A stretch of 64,000 nucleotides of DNA, from assembly GCA_022605955.1 (NCBI GenBank), contig JAKCOZ010000001.1:75274520-75338519 (forward strand), read 5' to 3'. Position 1 is the stretch's first letter, and each line of letters opens with the position of its first letter. Below, piece by piece: positions 1-11,363 of the stretch. The translations under genes and the position numbers were made by a program. Source of the DNA: Rallus limicola (Eukaryota; Chordata; Aves; Gruiformes; Rallidae). Under the pieces are notes generated by a model, which worked only from the letters and a program-made list of their open reading frames with translations, was not told where the DNA came from and searched no databases.

Positions 1-75
1 TCTGCTCCCCCCAGCGGCAGCAAAAGTTAATCCAGGAGGCGGTGACTGAGGCGCATCGCTTGCTCGTATGGCATC
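1..75. other. GC/CpG-rich edge segment (possible exon or CpG-island shoulder)
   Basis: About 60% GC with five CpGs in 75 bases. The composition drops abruptly to AT-rich, CpG-poor DNA just after. It may be the end of an exon or of a CpG island lying mostly upstream of the window. On the minus strand one frame is open to the window edge, read after a possible acceptor AG near 80; its peptide contains DAPQSPPPGLTFAAAGG. On the plus strand an ATG near 68 opens a short frame beginning MASFFKVLQSQ. Neither peptide is recognised, so strand and role are undecided. Confidence 0.35.
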
Positions 76-1269
76 ATTCTTCAAGGTTCTTCAAAGCCAA
101 AAACTACTGGTACTTAAAGGCTTTTTTTGTTCAAAAAAAAAGTCTATAAAATAAGCACCCGCCTTGAACCTTTATTATTGGGGGAAAAAAAAAGTTTTAG
201 GAAATTATAAAGTAATTGATAATGAAAGCAGATTTTAAATTTATCTATAATCCTAAAGTTGGCATTCATTATCTCAAGTTATGGTAAAGAAAAAAAGATC
301 TTTAGAGAAAAAAAACCAACTCTTGATAGAAGTATTTGTAGCAATCTTCTGTTTAAAAAAAAATTCTCACAGAAAGCTGCTTGTTGCACAGAGCTACTGG
401 CCTACTCTTACCAGTGTTCTGATGTATCCCTTCTCATAAGCCTAAAATACAAGTTTCAGAAAACAGGAGCATAGTAAGAGTAGTAATTTCTGAAACACGA
501 ACCAAAAGAGTATTTAAAAAAAATAGTAATTCTGACAGCATAACTTTGCAGATATACCATAGATACAGTGAACACATAAAGCAGCATCCTTCAACAACTG
601 ACTACATAATTGCATTATTTCAAACATTTTTCACTTGTATCAGTGGCAATATGAAGCTCCATCTCATCTGGCACATAACTGACCTCTATTTAAAATTTTT
701 AATCACTTACACACAGTGATTTTTAACCTAAGAGCCTGAGAAATCCGAATTCAATGTGACACAGCCAACATCCATGGCAAGCACGACCAGTGTGATGTGT
801 GAAGCCTAGGAACTGTTTAATATCACAAGATTTACCAGCTGTGTAACAGAGGAAGGCAACAGCAGTACCCAATAACATTAACAGGGTAACATTTTGATAT
901 TTCTGGCAGGCATACTGCATTATTACTGAAAAGTTTGATGAGAAGTGTCATGTGCTATTTTCTAACTAAGCAAACACTCCCATGTTGGCAGTAAATTAAC
1001 AAACAACACTGCAGATACTCTGCTTTGGCAACCCTTTGACAAACTTGTTTTCAGTGTACTAATAAAAACATGGAAGAGTGTTTGTTTAGGTCAAGATACA
1101 GTATTGTTCAGAGTCCAGTAAACAAGCAGATGGCCCAAACCCAAATTTACCAAGTAACATCAAAGCTGACATCCAATGTGGCAACCGAAGATTTCACTGG
1201 ATGCTACAACCTGCCTAGGTTAATGCTAAAACAGGCCAAGTAGTCTGCATGGGTTCAAGGATGCAATAG
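76..1269. other. Unassigned AT-rich DNA
   Basis: Ordinary AT-rich, CpG-poor sequence with short homopolymer A runs. The short open frames here (for example 259-474 plus and 723-920 minus) have no recognisable family features or splice context. I see no repeat or RNA gene. Confidence 0.6.
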
Positions 1270-2212
1270 GTAGAAACTGAAGTTCAAATGGGGAACAGAG
1301 GAGAGGAGGACAGAAGCCTTCAAGAAAAGGACGTAAGTGGGTGGATTAGATCAAGTCTGCAGATGGCACCAATTTGCAGGGCTGGGATGGGCGAAGGTGT
1401 TTCAATGCACTTGAGGGTGGGGGCTGGCACCATCCAAGAGGGACCCATAGAGGCCTTTGGAAGGGCCCACCGGAATCCCCATGAGGCTCAGCAGGGCCAA
1501 AAGCAGGGCCCTGCCTCAGAGAGGCTGAGCCCTGGCACCACCACAGCTGGGGCCTGCCTGCCTAGGGAGCAGCTCTGCACAAAAAGGCCTGGCAGGCAGT
1601 GGCTGGGCATGAACCAGCAGAGCCCTGGCAGCAGAGGTGGCCAGCAGCCACCCAGGCCTTTCCCAGAGGCACATGGACAGTCACCAGCAGGAAGAGAGAG
1701 ATTATTCTTGCTGCTCACCAAACTCATCATACCATCTCTGCAAGACTGTGTTGGGCTTTTGTCCCTTACAGGAGGAGGGGATTGAAACATGGTCACAAGA
1801 TCAGCAGAGAGCCACCAAGGCAGTCAGGGTATGGAGCACCTGCCCCAAAAGGAAAGGCTGAGGGAGATGGGCTGTTTCTGCCTGGAGAGGAGATGGCTTT
1901 AGGGGTCCTTTGGGCAGACTGCTCATCACTGAGGGAAGTATATCAAGTCCACAGAGCCAGGCTCTTCATAGCACTGCCTGGTGGGATGAAGCAAGGCAAC
2001 TGGCTACTCTTGAGGCAGAGAAGTTCAGAACGGATATAGGCAAAACATCTTCCTGCAGGACAGTCAGGTGGTGGGACAGGTTGAGAAAAAAGGCCGGGCA
2101 GTTTCTGAAAAGCCCTAAGCAGCCCAGTCTGAGCTCAGACCTGATCCTGCTTTGAGCAGGATGTGAGATCAGAGACCTGTGTCACTTAGTTCCAAACTGA
2201 ATTACACTGTGA
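1270..2212 (+). mobile_element. CR1 LINE fragment, degraded, sense orientation
   Basis: A diverged copy of the 3' part of a chicken repeat 1 (CR1) non-LTR retrotransposon. Recognisable landmarks occur in order. Near 1352 comes the reverse-transcriptase catalytic-box region, which reads ADGTNL where the family has FADDTKL. Next is the 'gagcagctctgca' segment at about 1567, then the 'ggaaaggctgagggagatgggctg' block around 1851. The 'agccaggctcttcatag' and 'gaagttcagaacggatatagg' blocks follow. The 3' untranslated 'ctgatcctgctttgagcagga' occurs near 2141. The long open frames here (1288-1785, 1599-2039) are remnants in shifted frames, not genes. The copy is 5'-truncated; its left boundary is approximate. 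It is GC-richer than its surroundings, as expected for CR1. Confidence 0.85.
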
Positions 2213-2500
2213 ATAATTACCAGCCATCTACAGTAACTGTAATGGCCAATAAAAAAGAACCCCAGGATTTTTTCTCTCAAGGACTGAATTACATGAGGTA
2301 TTGAACACACTTTAGAAGATTCAAAACATTAACACAAGACTTTAAATGCCATATTAAAGAAATTAATTATGAAAAATCCATGGTCCAAACTGCACTTATT
2401 GCAGGTAAGTACAGCTTAAGAATTTTATCTTAAAACGTAATTCTTAAATTTCCTAGTGGTTTTAAGGAACCCAGCAAAATATTATTTAAGTACTGAAAAC

Positions 2501-2545
2501 CTTCTTTTAAGTATTACTACTGTACTTCACTTCTTTTAAGTATTA
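2501..2545. repeat. 16-bp direct repeat, 29-bp period
   Basis: The 16-mer cttcttttaagtatta occurs at 2501-2516 and again at 2530-2545. It is a small local duplication with no evident function. Confidence 0.8.
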
Positions 2546-3109
2546 ATAGTTTTAAAGAGTACAATGTTTACACAAATACAAAACTATCTAATAGATTAGA
2601 GTGGCCCCAAAGGACATTACCACAAATACAGTTTAATCTGAAGGTTGGAGCTTTTCCTCTTATTCCAAGAATTCCAGTACCACCTCTTTACTTCTAACCC
2701 GGTGAAATAATATCCTTCTAGAGGTTCTCTTGTGTTATTAAGCCAAAGCCTGTCATGAAGTGGCTCTAGACAACCTTCACACCCTTAATTTTTCCTGAGA
2801 AACAAAACAATGAGTTGCTAAAAAAACCCCACAACTCATCTAAAAAGAGTATGTTCTGTCAGTAAAATGAATGGTACCTGCATGGAGCCATCATGTTAAA
2901 TGTTGATATTAGCATTCTATGAGAAGCACAGCACTGAAGCCAGCAAAGCAAGGTTTACATAAGGATCATCGCCTCCTGTTACACCTACTGACAACACTGG
3001 GAACTAGTTATAAAGCTTACAAAGCAAAAGCCATTGCTAAAGCTTGACAACAGTATGAGAAGTAGCTTTGTAAGAATTTTTCTTTTAACGATATTCTAAG
3101 AGTTCATAC

Positions 3110-3157
3110 CAGTTCACAGTATTTCTTTGGCTTCATGGTTTCCATGAGAGCATTCTG
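3110..3157 (-). other. Candidate minus-strand exon (48 bp)
   Basis: Read on the minus strand, the segment is preceded by a pyrimidine-rich stretch ending tatatctcag and followed by the donor-like gtatga. Only one frame is open: 16 codons, QNALMETMKPKKYCEL, phase 0 at both ends. The other two frames contain stops. I recognise no protein family. Short splice-flanked open segments like this are expected by chance in 64 kb, so this is a candidate only. It is phase-compatible with the candidate at 4634-4720. Confidence 0.2.
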
Positions 3158-4085
3158 CTGAGATATATCAAACAAAACAGTGTTAGGTCAGTCATTTTGG
3201 TATCTCAAAAAATAACTGGGACATCAAGTATTCAATACTCGAGACTGAGAAGACGCAATTTTTCCAATAACTGTAGGGAGAATCACATTCCAAACAATTC
3301 AGCTCTCTGCAGAATTACTTCTGATGACCCAGATCTACTGGCTACACATGTGAATACTGCCTGTTAGAAACCCCAAATTTAGTATTTTGACAGAAACAGA
3401 ATTATTGGTAACCATCTCCAGAGTCATAAAGGCATTGGCACACTCTGAAAGACCATCTAGTTAAAAGTTATCAGCTTCTTTATGTGTTAGGGTTCTGTTT
3501 CTAACACAGATGACACACTAGAGTTATTTGTCAGTAACTTCAAACCATAACATCTGTAAATTAATAGTTTCTGCCTCCAGAATAAGGACTGTGATGTAAA
3601 CAGAATCAACAAAGGAATCTACTGTCTTCAACTAATTTACTTTCTAGATCAAGATCAGCAGGGTCTTTCTGATTTATTATTACTTGTTACTGTAATTCCT
3701 CAATTGAACTTCTTTGTTCACTCTAGAAGAGAAAGCTGTAGAAACTGCAAGCATATTCATTAGTCACAATGCCTACATTTTTAGCAGCAAGAATGCTGCT
3801 GGTGTGTACCATGAGGTTCCACAAGTTAAAAAAAAAAAAAAAGTATGCTATTTGCAGCAAGACTGAAATGCTTTTCACTGAAAGAGGATCCAATCTTCTA
3901 AACTGTAAACTGATATTCCTGTGGCATTGAGGCTTTAGAGTTTTGCAGAGAATCAGGAAACATTTCCAAACTATTAAGAATATTTTTATTCTAACATCTT
4001 TCAGGGAAATGGCTCTACAATTTTCATTCAAGCTTTAAAAAAACAACTATGGAGGTAATAAAAATATCAGTCTGGAAAGCTAAAG

Positions 4086-4113
4086 TGCTTCTAGACCAGA
4101 AAGTCTAGAAGCA
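4086..4113. repeat. Perfect 11-bp inverted repeat (hairpin)
   Basis: The arm tgcttctagac at 4086-4096 and its exact complement at 4103-4113 flank a 6-base loop (cagaaa). Pairing does not extend beyond the 11 bp, so it is shorter than a typical pre-miRNA stem. No terminal-repeat context marks it as a transposon end. Confidence 0.85.
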
Positions 4114-4633
4114 TTAGAAAAACTATGCTGTGGCAGTGGTTAAAGTATAGGCTAGACATATATACACACACCCATGTACTCATACTAAAACAACTGACAG
4201 TTCTTAGCTTCTAGTCCCTTGATTACTGGGTTATTACTGTCTCATATAGTTCTCAGACTTTTTTCCAGCTTTACATATGTGCAGCAGGATTTTTTAGAAT
4301 TTTTTATATGTGAAAATGGAGCAGGGGACTGTAGTCATAATCTTTCAACATCATTTCCACAGTTGTCAGAAGATGACATATCGCTGCTTTAATAGATTTG
4401 TCACTATAACAAAAAAATGAAGAAATTAAATAGCTCTAATTTTGTTGAAGTCCCACAGTGATTAATGTATTTAATAGTTCTGTTTAAATAAAATCTAAAC
4501 TGTTCTAGTGTTCAACACAGACACATTAATGAAATAAAAAAATGCATCCAATAGATCAAATTATCAACCTGAATATATTCTGCAAGTGAGAATCACTACA
4601 AGATACAATGAGAAGAGGATAGTTTAAACTTAC

Positions 4634-4720
4634 CATGGAACAGAGCAGTGCAATACTAAGGTACCAGAATGGGCTGTGAGTAATGTGGAATTTCAAGATG
4701 GGATAATGCAAAGCTGGTAG
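4634..4720 (-). other. Candidate minus-strand exon (87 bp)
   Basis: On the minus strand the segment follows gagttgtttag and ends directly before a consensus donor gtaagt. In phase 0 it is open for 29 codons, beginning LPALHYPILK and ending WYLSIALLCSM; the last part is hydrophobic, as in a membrane segment. The other two frames carry stops. I recognise no family. The chance of one open frame over 87 bp is high, so the support is the splice sites plus phase agreement with 3110-3157. Treat as weak. Confidence 0.2.
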
Positions 4721-5900
4721 CTAAACAACTCCCTCATTCCACCCTCATGAGCAAAAATTTTCTCTGGGGCTATTTGGCTTGTCTTCCTATGGGCCCAGGT
4801 GCACCTCTGCACTGACATGCATTTCAGTACCTGAGGTATCTCACTGATTCACAACATCAAACTAATTGCATCAGGGATACACCCTTTGGCTTTAATTTCT
4901 GCTTCATTGGACTTCCTATGTGACTTTGGTTAAGTAAAGGTCTGTTTCCATTTCCAATTCCTACTGTCATGATATAAAATAGCTGACATCATTAAAGCAA
5001 CCAAGTGCAACTGAAACCTTGCAGTACAAATGCTGTAATGGAAGTTCATGGGGAACTTTTTGACCTATTCTGATCACTGAAGCAGTTAGAAATTAAATTC
5101 AGCCTTAACCTGTTAAGTACCAGTTTTAAAAAAAATAAATATCAAACTCACTAGAGGTCTAGAAACCAGACCCAGAAAGGTCTCAACTGCTTAGCATCAC
5201 GAGTACTCCAAGGGCTCAAAGTAAGCCATTCAGTAGATCGTTTTCCTTTTCTTCTTGACCAGTGCCCATCTGCAACCAGGTACACCTTACAGATGTTTCT
5301 GAGACATACATTTTAGGAGATAATTTTAAGGATCTGGTGAAATTCCATCAGTCTTACAATTATTTTCTTTGATTAATGTTGCCTTCTCTTGTCCTCGTTC
5401 TCAGTGCCAATCCTGACTCTGTCTGGCACTGCTGAGACCCACCGAGCTGCAGACAGACTTTACCAGCCAGGTAGCCGAAGCTGGCTCTGCAGGAAACACA
5501 TGATGGCTTGAACCATGCTGTACTCTGAGATACTTTCAAAGGCAGCACTGAAACACTTATTTTGACAGCCTCAATGTGAGGGCTGCTAAAGATAGCTGTC
5601 TTGTCTTTGCTCAGAGAGACAACAAACGTACTGGGCAGTGTGGGATGAAACAGATGGCATGACAGAAAATGGCATTAAATCATGCCTTTTTGTTCTCTGA
5701 AAGAGAGTAAAGAAGTGTTTCATACAACTTCTCAGAACAGTGAAAAACAAGCAAACAAAAAGTCTATTTTAGATTTCACAGGTAAGATACAATGTCTTCA
5801 ACCAGACACATTTCTGCTTAGTAAAATTTTTAATGACAGTTCTGAAAATACTTTTGCATTTCCTATTTTCAGAGCATTTTTCCCTCTGCTTTCAACATCA

Positions 5901-6013
5901 TGGTGGTTCAGCTCCAACCAGTGTCTGAGCACCAAATGCCACTCGCTCACTCCCAGAGGAAAAAGAGTCAGAGCCTCCATGGGTTGGGATAAGGGCAGGT
6001 TACTGACAAAAGC
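5901..6013. mobile_element. Endogenous retrovirus LTR remnant
   Basis: The stretch runs from 'tggtggttcagctccaacca' through 'gagcaccaaatgccactcgc', 'tcactcccagagga' and 'catgggttgggataagggca'. It follows, block by block, an LTR common in bird genomes (canonical 'tggtttaaccccagcc... aagcaccacgcagccgctcgctcactcccc... gggttgagataaagacag'). It is heavily diverged, and no retroviral gene is associated with it. The GC-richer DNA up to about 6260 may be more of the same LTR, but I cannot align it. The match is to remembered consensus, not to a search. Confidence 0.6.
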
Positions 6014-8041
6014 ACCATGAAAGGGGAACAGTAACAGTCAATTACACTCACACCCAGTAATAACACAGAGAATCTTACCAACTATTACAGAGAACTGCAG
6101 GACGCCAACAGCCCCAGCCACACTCAAACTGCCCTAGAGGCACCAGGAGTGCCCCTCCCCAACCAGCCCCTTTCATGGGGGAGTGATGCCTGGCCTGACT
6201 CAGCTCACCTGGGCTGGCTGCTTGGGGAGGTTGATTCTGGCCTGGCCAGGACCAGGACAAGAATATGCAGAATGTATCTTGTCATAAAGAACTGGCACAA
6301 TTTGAAATAGTGCAATACAGGCATCTTGCTTTTTTGCTTTTAACTTAACCAGGGGTCATAGTTAATTTGGCCTACCAAAAAAACCAGCCAAACCCAAAAG
6401 CAAACCAAAAAAGTGACCTCTAAAAAGACTCTACATCAAATATAGTTCTATTAAAACTTAGAATATCATTCCAATAAGGGTGTTACTTGGTTTGGACACC
6501 AAAAACAGTGTTTTCACTGATTAATAAGTCTTTATTTAATTACCCATATTTTGATTTTCATGTAAATGAGAGATTACCGCCCAACATGGTTATGTTATGA
6601 TGCCTATGTAATTTGCTGGAGAAAACCTGCACACATTATTATATATAAAGGCAAAAGACGCAAAGGGAGCATCGGAAATATAAATAGACAGATTTGTGAA
6701 TAAACTTTAAATACCGAAATACTGATTAATCTTTTTTATACAAAAAGGAACTTATAGAACATGGAATCATTTTGGCGTTTGAGGTTTCTGGACAAGAATG
6801 TACGACATGATAGAAATTCAGGCCCTGTCAAGTGCCCTGAAGTACATAAAAATGAACTTTCAATTCTTTTTTGGGGTGTTTTTTTTTGATTGTCATTCTT
6901 TGGAACTAAGCAAACTTGTAAGTGGCTTCAAAACAAGAAAGTCACTGTATGGCACATACTGCCATTAAACTCAGAATACATAATGCAATTCTAGTTTTCT
7001 TAAAATGGCTGAGATGTTTAAATACAAAGCTATTGTCCCCCCACCACAGTACTGAAGCATGCATTAGACTGAATATCCCAAGAACACCTCAAATATTGGT
7101 CTTGTCTGGAGCATAAAATACTATTCCAGATTCACTTTAAAAATACAGATGCATGTACATAGATAAGGCAAAAGATGATGCATCCAGCTGCAAACGGGAA
7201 AAGAAACCTTACTATTTTGAGAAATATCCCCATACAATTTTTTCTTTTTTTGTTTTTCCCCTGTTCTCTTCCCTGTGCTTTTTGGGGGTCTGGACATTCT
7301 GATCTACAAAATGTAATGTTTTACTCTTGGTTGTCTTTTAGGAAACATAAAGCCCCAAAATTTCTTTATAAAAAAATTTCTATAATTTTATTGATAGACA
7401 TTCCAACTGAATATCTATTCTTTTGCAATGATACACTATATTCATGGCTAAAATCTACCAAAATTCACAGAATTGTACCTAATAACCATTTTAAATCTCA
7501 ACGTACTGAAAAAGTAGAGCAAGTTGTCATCTCATTCAGCCAAGACTTAGCCAAGTTCTTACCATTTCCATTCTTAGTATGAAGAAAAAGATTTTTTTTA
7601 AACAAAAACAATTTACAACATTTTAGGTTTTTGGTTTAAGAAGTGTGTTTCTCAACTTCTGATACATACATATAGAAGAATTAATAATACCTTATTTTTT
7701 CCATCAACTTGCAGACCCAGTGCTGCCATTACAGCCAACTATTTTCATCAAGTACTGGGTGTGCAGTTTATTTTTCACAAGCATGATCTAAATTTACTTT
7801 TCCAAATGAAACGGCTTCACTCCAGCCTCCACTGTATTAAAAAAAGAAAGTAACTAAAAAATGGCATTGTTCTCTTGAAAGCATCAGATTGTAGCATACT
7901 GTCTAAAGTGGGTCAAGATTTGATGCAGAATGCTGACATGGTTTTTAGACACAACCTTTGGTCTAAAATTGTCCCAGGCTCTCCATCTGGTACATGAACT
8001 GAGTATGTGCAAGTGTCAACAGTAGTAAAATCTTTCATTTA

Positions 8042-8075
8042 GAAGACAGTCTGAATGGAAACAGACTGAGTCTTC
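8042..8075. repeat. Imperfect 12-bp hairpin
   Basis: Arms gaagac+agtctg (8042-8053) and cagact+gtcttc (8062-8067, 8070-8075) pair around an 8-base loop, with a 2-base bulge (ga) in the right arm. It is too short for a canonical pre-miRNA and of unknown significance. Confidence 0.75.
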
Positions 8076-8732
8076 ACTGTCCAAAAGATTTTAATCACTC
8101 AAGCTGCCTGCCTGCTATTTTTTGAGTGATATACACACAAGAGGTTCCCCTACACCCCATATCCATAACTTCCACATTTTTTTCCCATTTTTTTTCTCTC
8201 CTCCTTAGTCCTGTACAAACATTTATATGTTTGTAAGTTGATTTTAACACTGAAGAGGCACCACTGATGAAATAAAGTGACTAAAGGCCCTACCACTTCC
8301 TAATGAAACCACATAAGTCAGGAACTTCTTATTCACGTGGAAAACTGAATCAGTTTTTTCATCTTCTTCAAAAAATAAAAGAACAAAGTGAAATTACATG
8401 CCTTACATTGCCAATCACATGAATGGGCATCTCAAAGATCCTTCCAGGGACTTAAGAGTTTCTGACAGTTTGAAAGATAGATCTGCATAGCAGAGTTACA
8501 AGAACTAAACCTTTCACTCTGGTATCTCACTGCAAGTTAAAACATATTGATCCACAGTAAAATAAAATCCTTGTGATGACTGGCATGTGTAAAATGACTG
8601 AATGATAACATTCTCTGGAATTGAGTAAAACTATTTTCTTTTCATTTCAGTTCTCAATTCAGCACAATTTAAGTGCATTCTGAATAAGCCTGTATAACCA
8701 GCACCCTTTGCATGCATTCACCCTCTCTGTGT

Positions 8733-8752
8733 ACACATACACACACACACAT
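8733..8752. repeat. (AC)n microsatellite
   Basis: A short AC dinucleotide run with one interruption. Confidence 0.9.
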
Positions 8753-9812
8753 ATGTAAAAATAAACAAGACTAACACAGAGCAAAATGACAGCAAGCCAA
8801 AAGATAATATATATGGGTGTTGGGTTCTCTGGCATCTTAAATTCACCTGATTATGCGCAATCACCATTAAAATCATAAACATAACCCAAATTTTAATGTG
8901 TGTGTGCGCTACCCATGACCAGAAGTGAACTTACACACTAAAGAACATGGGTAGAGAGAAGAGCAGCACTGCAGAATAGACAGTATGTTGCCTGTAAAAA
9001 TTATGTTAGCCTCCCTAACTATAAGAATTCCTCTTTTTGGAAAACTAACCAGAGTCAGCACTTACTTCAAAGGAAAGTAGAAACATTATTCTGAAGAGTA
9101 AAATAGATAAGATCAACAGTTATAAAAACAACTTGAGATGTTTAACACTTGCAAATTTCTGCTTTCCTCTAGAATAACAATTGTTCCCTGACAAAATCTA
9201 TACAACACGTCTTTTTATACTTTTAATCTTAGTCATTTCAAAAGAATCTCTAGGAGAATCATACTAAATTCAAGCTTCTTCAGCAATCCAAACTAGAAAT
9301 CCCACATTTTTACATGACAAAGGAATGCTGGCACACAGCTAAATGCTACTTTCTTTACACGTTCAGCATATCTAACTTTTCCTCTTATATTGTCCACCCC
9401 ATCACTTGCTCTGCAGCCACTAATGCAAGTCATTACCTTTCTCATCTCTTTGTTCTTTTCCTAAAAGTTTTAAAGCTTTCCAGGTTTGCTGTTTATCCCA
9501 AAACTGCCCTATCTGTATGACTTTATAGCATCTTCCAGATCTCCAAGACACACAGCTCATGGCACCTCAAGGCACCACCGTTACCAAACAACATACTCTA
9601 TTTGTAAGAGTAAACACTCAGTATTAGGAATAATGTGCTCTGACGATAACAAGTCAGCATGGGAATGTATTTTATGCAACACAGGTTTGCTGTTACCCCC
9701 CCGGCTGTCCCTCTCTCATCACCTGTCAGAGCTGCACACTCAAATCCTATTTTGGCGGCCAAAGTGCAGGGTTTCTGATGGGTTATGACAGACGTTTGCC
9801 ACCCCAAGGCCT

Positions 9813-9835
9813 CAATTAATTAATTAATTAATTAA
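9813..9835. repeat. (TTAA)n simple repeat
   Basis: About five to six tandem copies of a palindromic AATT/TTAA tetranucleotide. Such a run can pair with itself and may expand. Confidence 0.9.
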
Positions 9836-10861
9836 CTCATTATCTTCAGCCTTCAACACAGATCTTAACTATTACACCCATTTAGCTTATTTCCCTGAGA
9901 ACCCTGCATCAGAGGGTCAAGCAAACTACCCTTCAAATAGTCAAGATTCACACACACACCCCACTCACCATCCATCCTCTCTCTCCCTTCCAACCAGGAT
10001 TGTCAAGGAGACAAGGAAGCTTACGGGTTTATTGATTTTACTCCTATCAATCAGGTCAATGGGAATCATAACAGGGGTTATGTTTAGCAAGAATCTCTTT
10101 TGTTAAGCTCAGTGAATCCACTGACAGGCAGGTTTTTACCACAGCACTTAAAATCTCTTATCCAGAAGTCTATTTAAAGTATATTCACACAATCACCACA
10201 GGATATAAGGATATCTGCTCATACACACCACCAACCCTTCCCAACCCAAAAATATGTGTGAATGTTTTATAATACCTTCCAATCTCAATCCAGTGATGAA
10301 CTCTAGCGTGTCACGACTGAAACCTTAAAACACGCCTCACGTTCAATCATGACCTTAAATCATTCTTATCCACTGGGCAAAAAGAGCAATTAGCTACAGC
10401 TTTTTTTTGGGAGGGTGAGTGGTGTCAGAGTTTAACAATTCACTCACTGCTTTTTACATCCCAAGTCTAAATGTTTTTAAAATATATTGTTAAGTCACTT
10501 TTTCCTACAAGTTAAATGCATTGCAGTTAAATAATTTAAGTAATATTTTGCAGATAGTCTGTAAGGAAAACAAGGTTTTTTAGATCAAGTACATGAACTA
10601 AGCTTTGTAACACCCTGAATGAGAAATCCTGCCTTCCAACAGTTAATGAAAAGTTAATTAAATGTTAACCTGTATCAAACATTTGCTTTAGCTACGATAA
10701 AGACTATAATTTTTTTCAGAAATTCCTATTATATAAAACCAAACTGCAAAATCACAGTAATAAAGAACGAGGAGATACCTTTTTTGATTTCTTAGTTGTT
10801 TAAAGAAGGAAATACAGGCATATCTATCAGCAAAACTAACAGATGACAACAGTTAACTTAC

Positions 10862-10915
10862 CCTGTTTAGCAATTTGTGATGAATCCAGATACTGTAAAC
10901 ATCCTTCAGCATTGT
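10862..10915 (-). other. Candidate minus-strand exon (54 bp)
   Basis: On the minus strand it follows gattttatttatgtaag and ends before a consensus donor gtaagt. Phase 0 gives TMLKDVYSIWIHHKLLNR. A second frame is also open, so the coding phase is ambiguous. No family is recognised. Listed only because both splice sites are good and phase 0 joins the neighbouring candidate at 11324-11363. Confidence 0.15.
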
Positions 10916-11323
10916 CTTACATAAATAAAATCCTCTTTAGCATAACTACTCAAACTGCCTCTAAAATATCAGACACACAAAACAACTTAGGTTTTAAAGC
11001 AATTCACTAAAAACATAAAGAAAATGAAGAATGACGGTTGAAGCACTGTTGCTATATTTAGAATAGCCAGCTAATTTGAAGTCAGAAGAAAAATATGTCC
11101 ATTTTTTGGACCTCTGAGCAAAACAGCCTGGAATTCCTGTTAAAGTAATTCTTTTTCAGTAAAGAAAGTAATAGATACGCACCAGAATTATTTTACTGAA
11201 GTGAGAGACGGCAGAGCCATTTCTAATAGATACCATTATTAGAGAACAGAGACAAGTATGAAGCTGAGTTTCATCTGAGATATCTAAAGGCATGAGAAAG
11301 GAAAGAGATGAATATCAACTCAC

Positions 11324-11363
11324 CAAAAACACTGGTGATCTAACAGCAAGGCTTGCCTCACAT
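11324..11363 (-). other. Candidate minus-strand exon (40 bp or longer)
   Basis: It ends before a consensus donor gtgagt. The frame read back from the donor stays open for about 37 codons, to about 11434. Several acceptors are therefore possible, at 11363, 11422 or just above. The 40-bp form reads CEASLAVRSPVFL after one leading base, which matches the phase left by the candidate at 13235-13361. No family is recognised. Confidence 0.15.

Larger units (their letters stand above)
2213..5900. other. Unassigned AT-rich DNA with small repeats
   Basis: Mostly unique AT-rich sequence. It contains a 16-bp direct repeat (2501-2516 and 2530-2545), a perfect hairpin (4086-4113) and two low-confidence candidate exons on the minus strand (3110-3157, 4634-4720), all listed separately. 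No gene or transposon is recognised in the rest. Confidence 0.6.

Noticed and set aside
1288..2155. Overlapping plus and minus open frames (up to 165 codons)
   Set aside because: They lie in a degraded CR1 copy. GC-rich repeat sequence with few stops explains them, and no host protein is encoded.
6079..6133. Splice-flanked 55-bp minus segment reading as a hydrophobic peptide
   Set aside because: It lies in the GC-richer stretch beside the LTR remnant and is probably repeat-derived. Its exit phase also does not join the next candidate exon.
7798..7831. 34-bp minus segment with good acceptor and donor
   Set aside because: Very short, two frames open, and many equally good 8-35-bp pairs occur across the window (for example 9066-9090, 20560-20585, 23835-23847), so it is background.
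10893..10906. tgtaaacatcctt, identical to the start of the miR-30 family mature sequence
   Set aside because: No complementary arm is found nearby to form a precursor hairpin, so it is a chance match.
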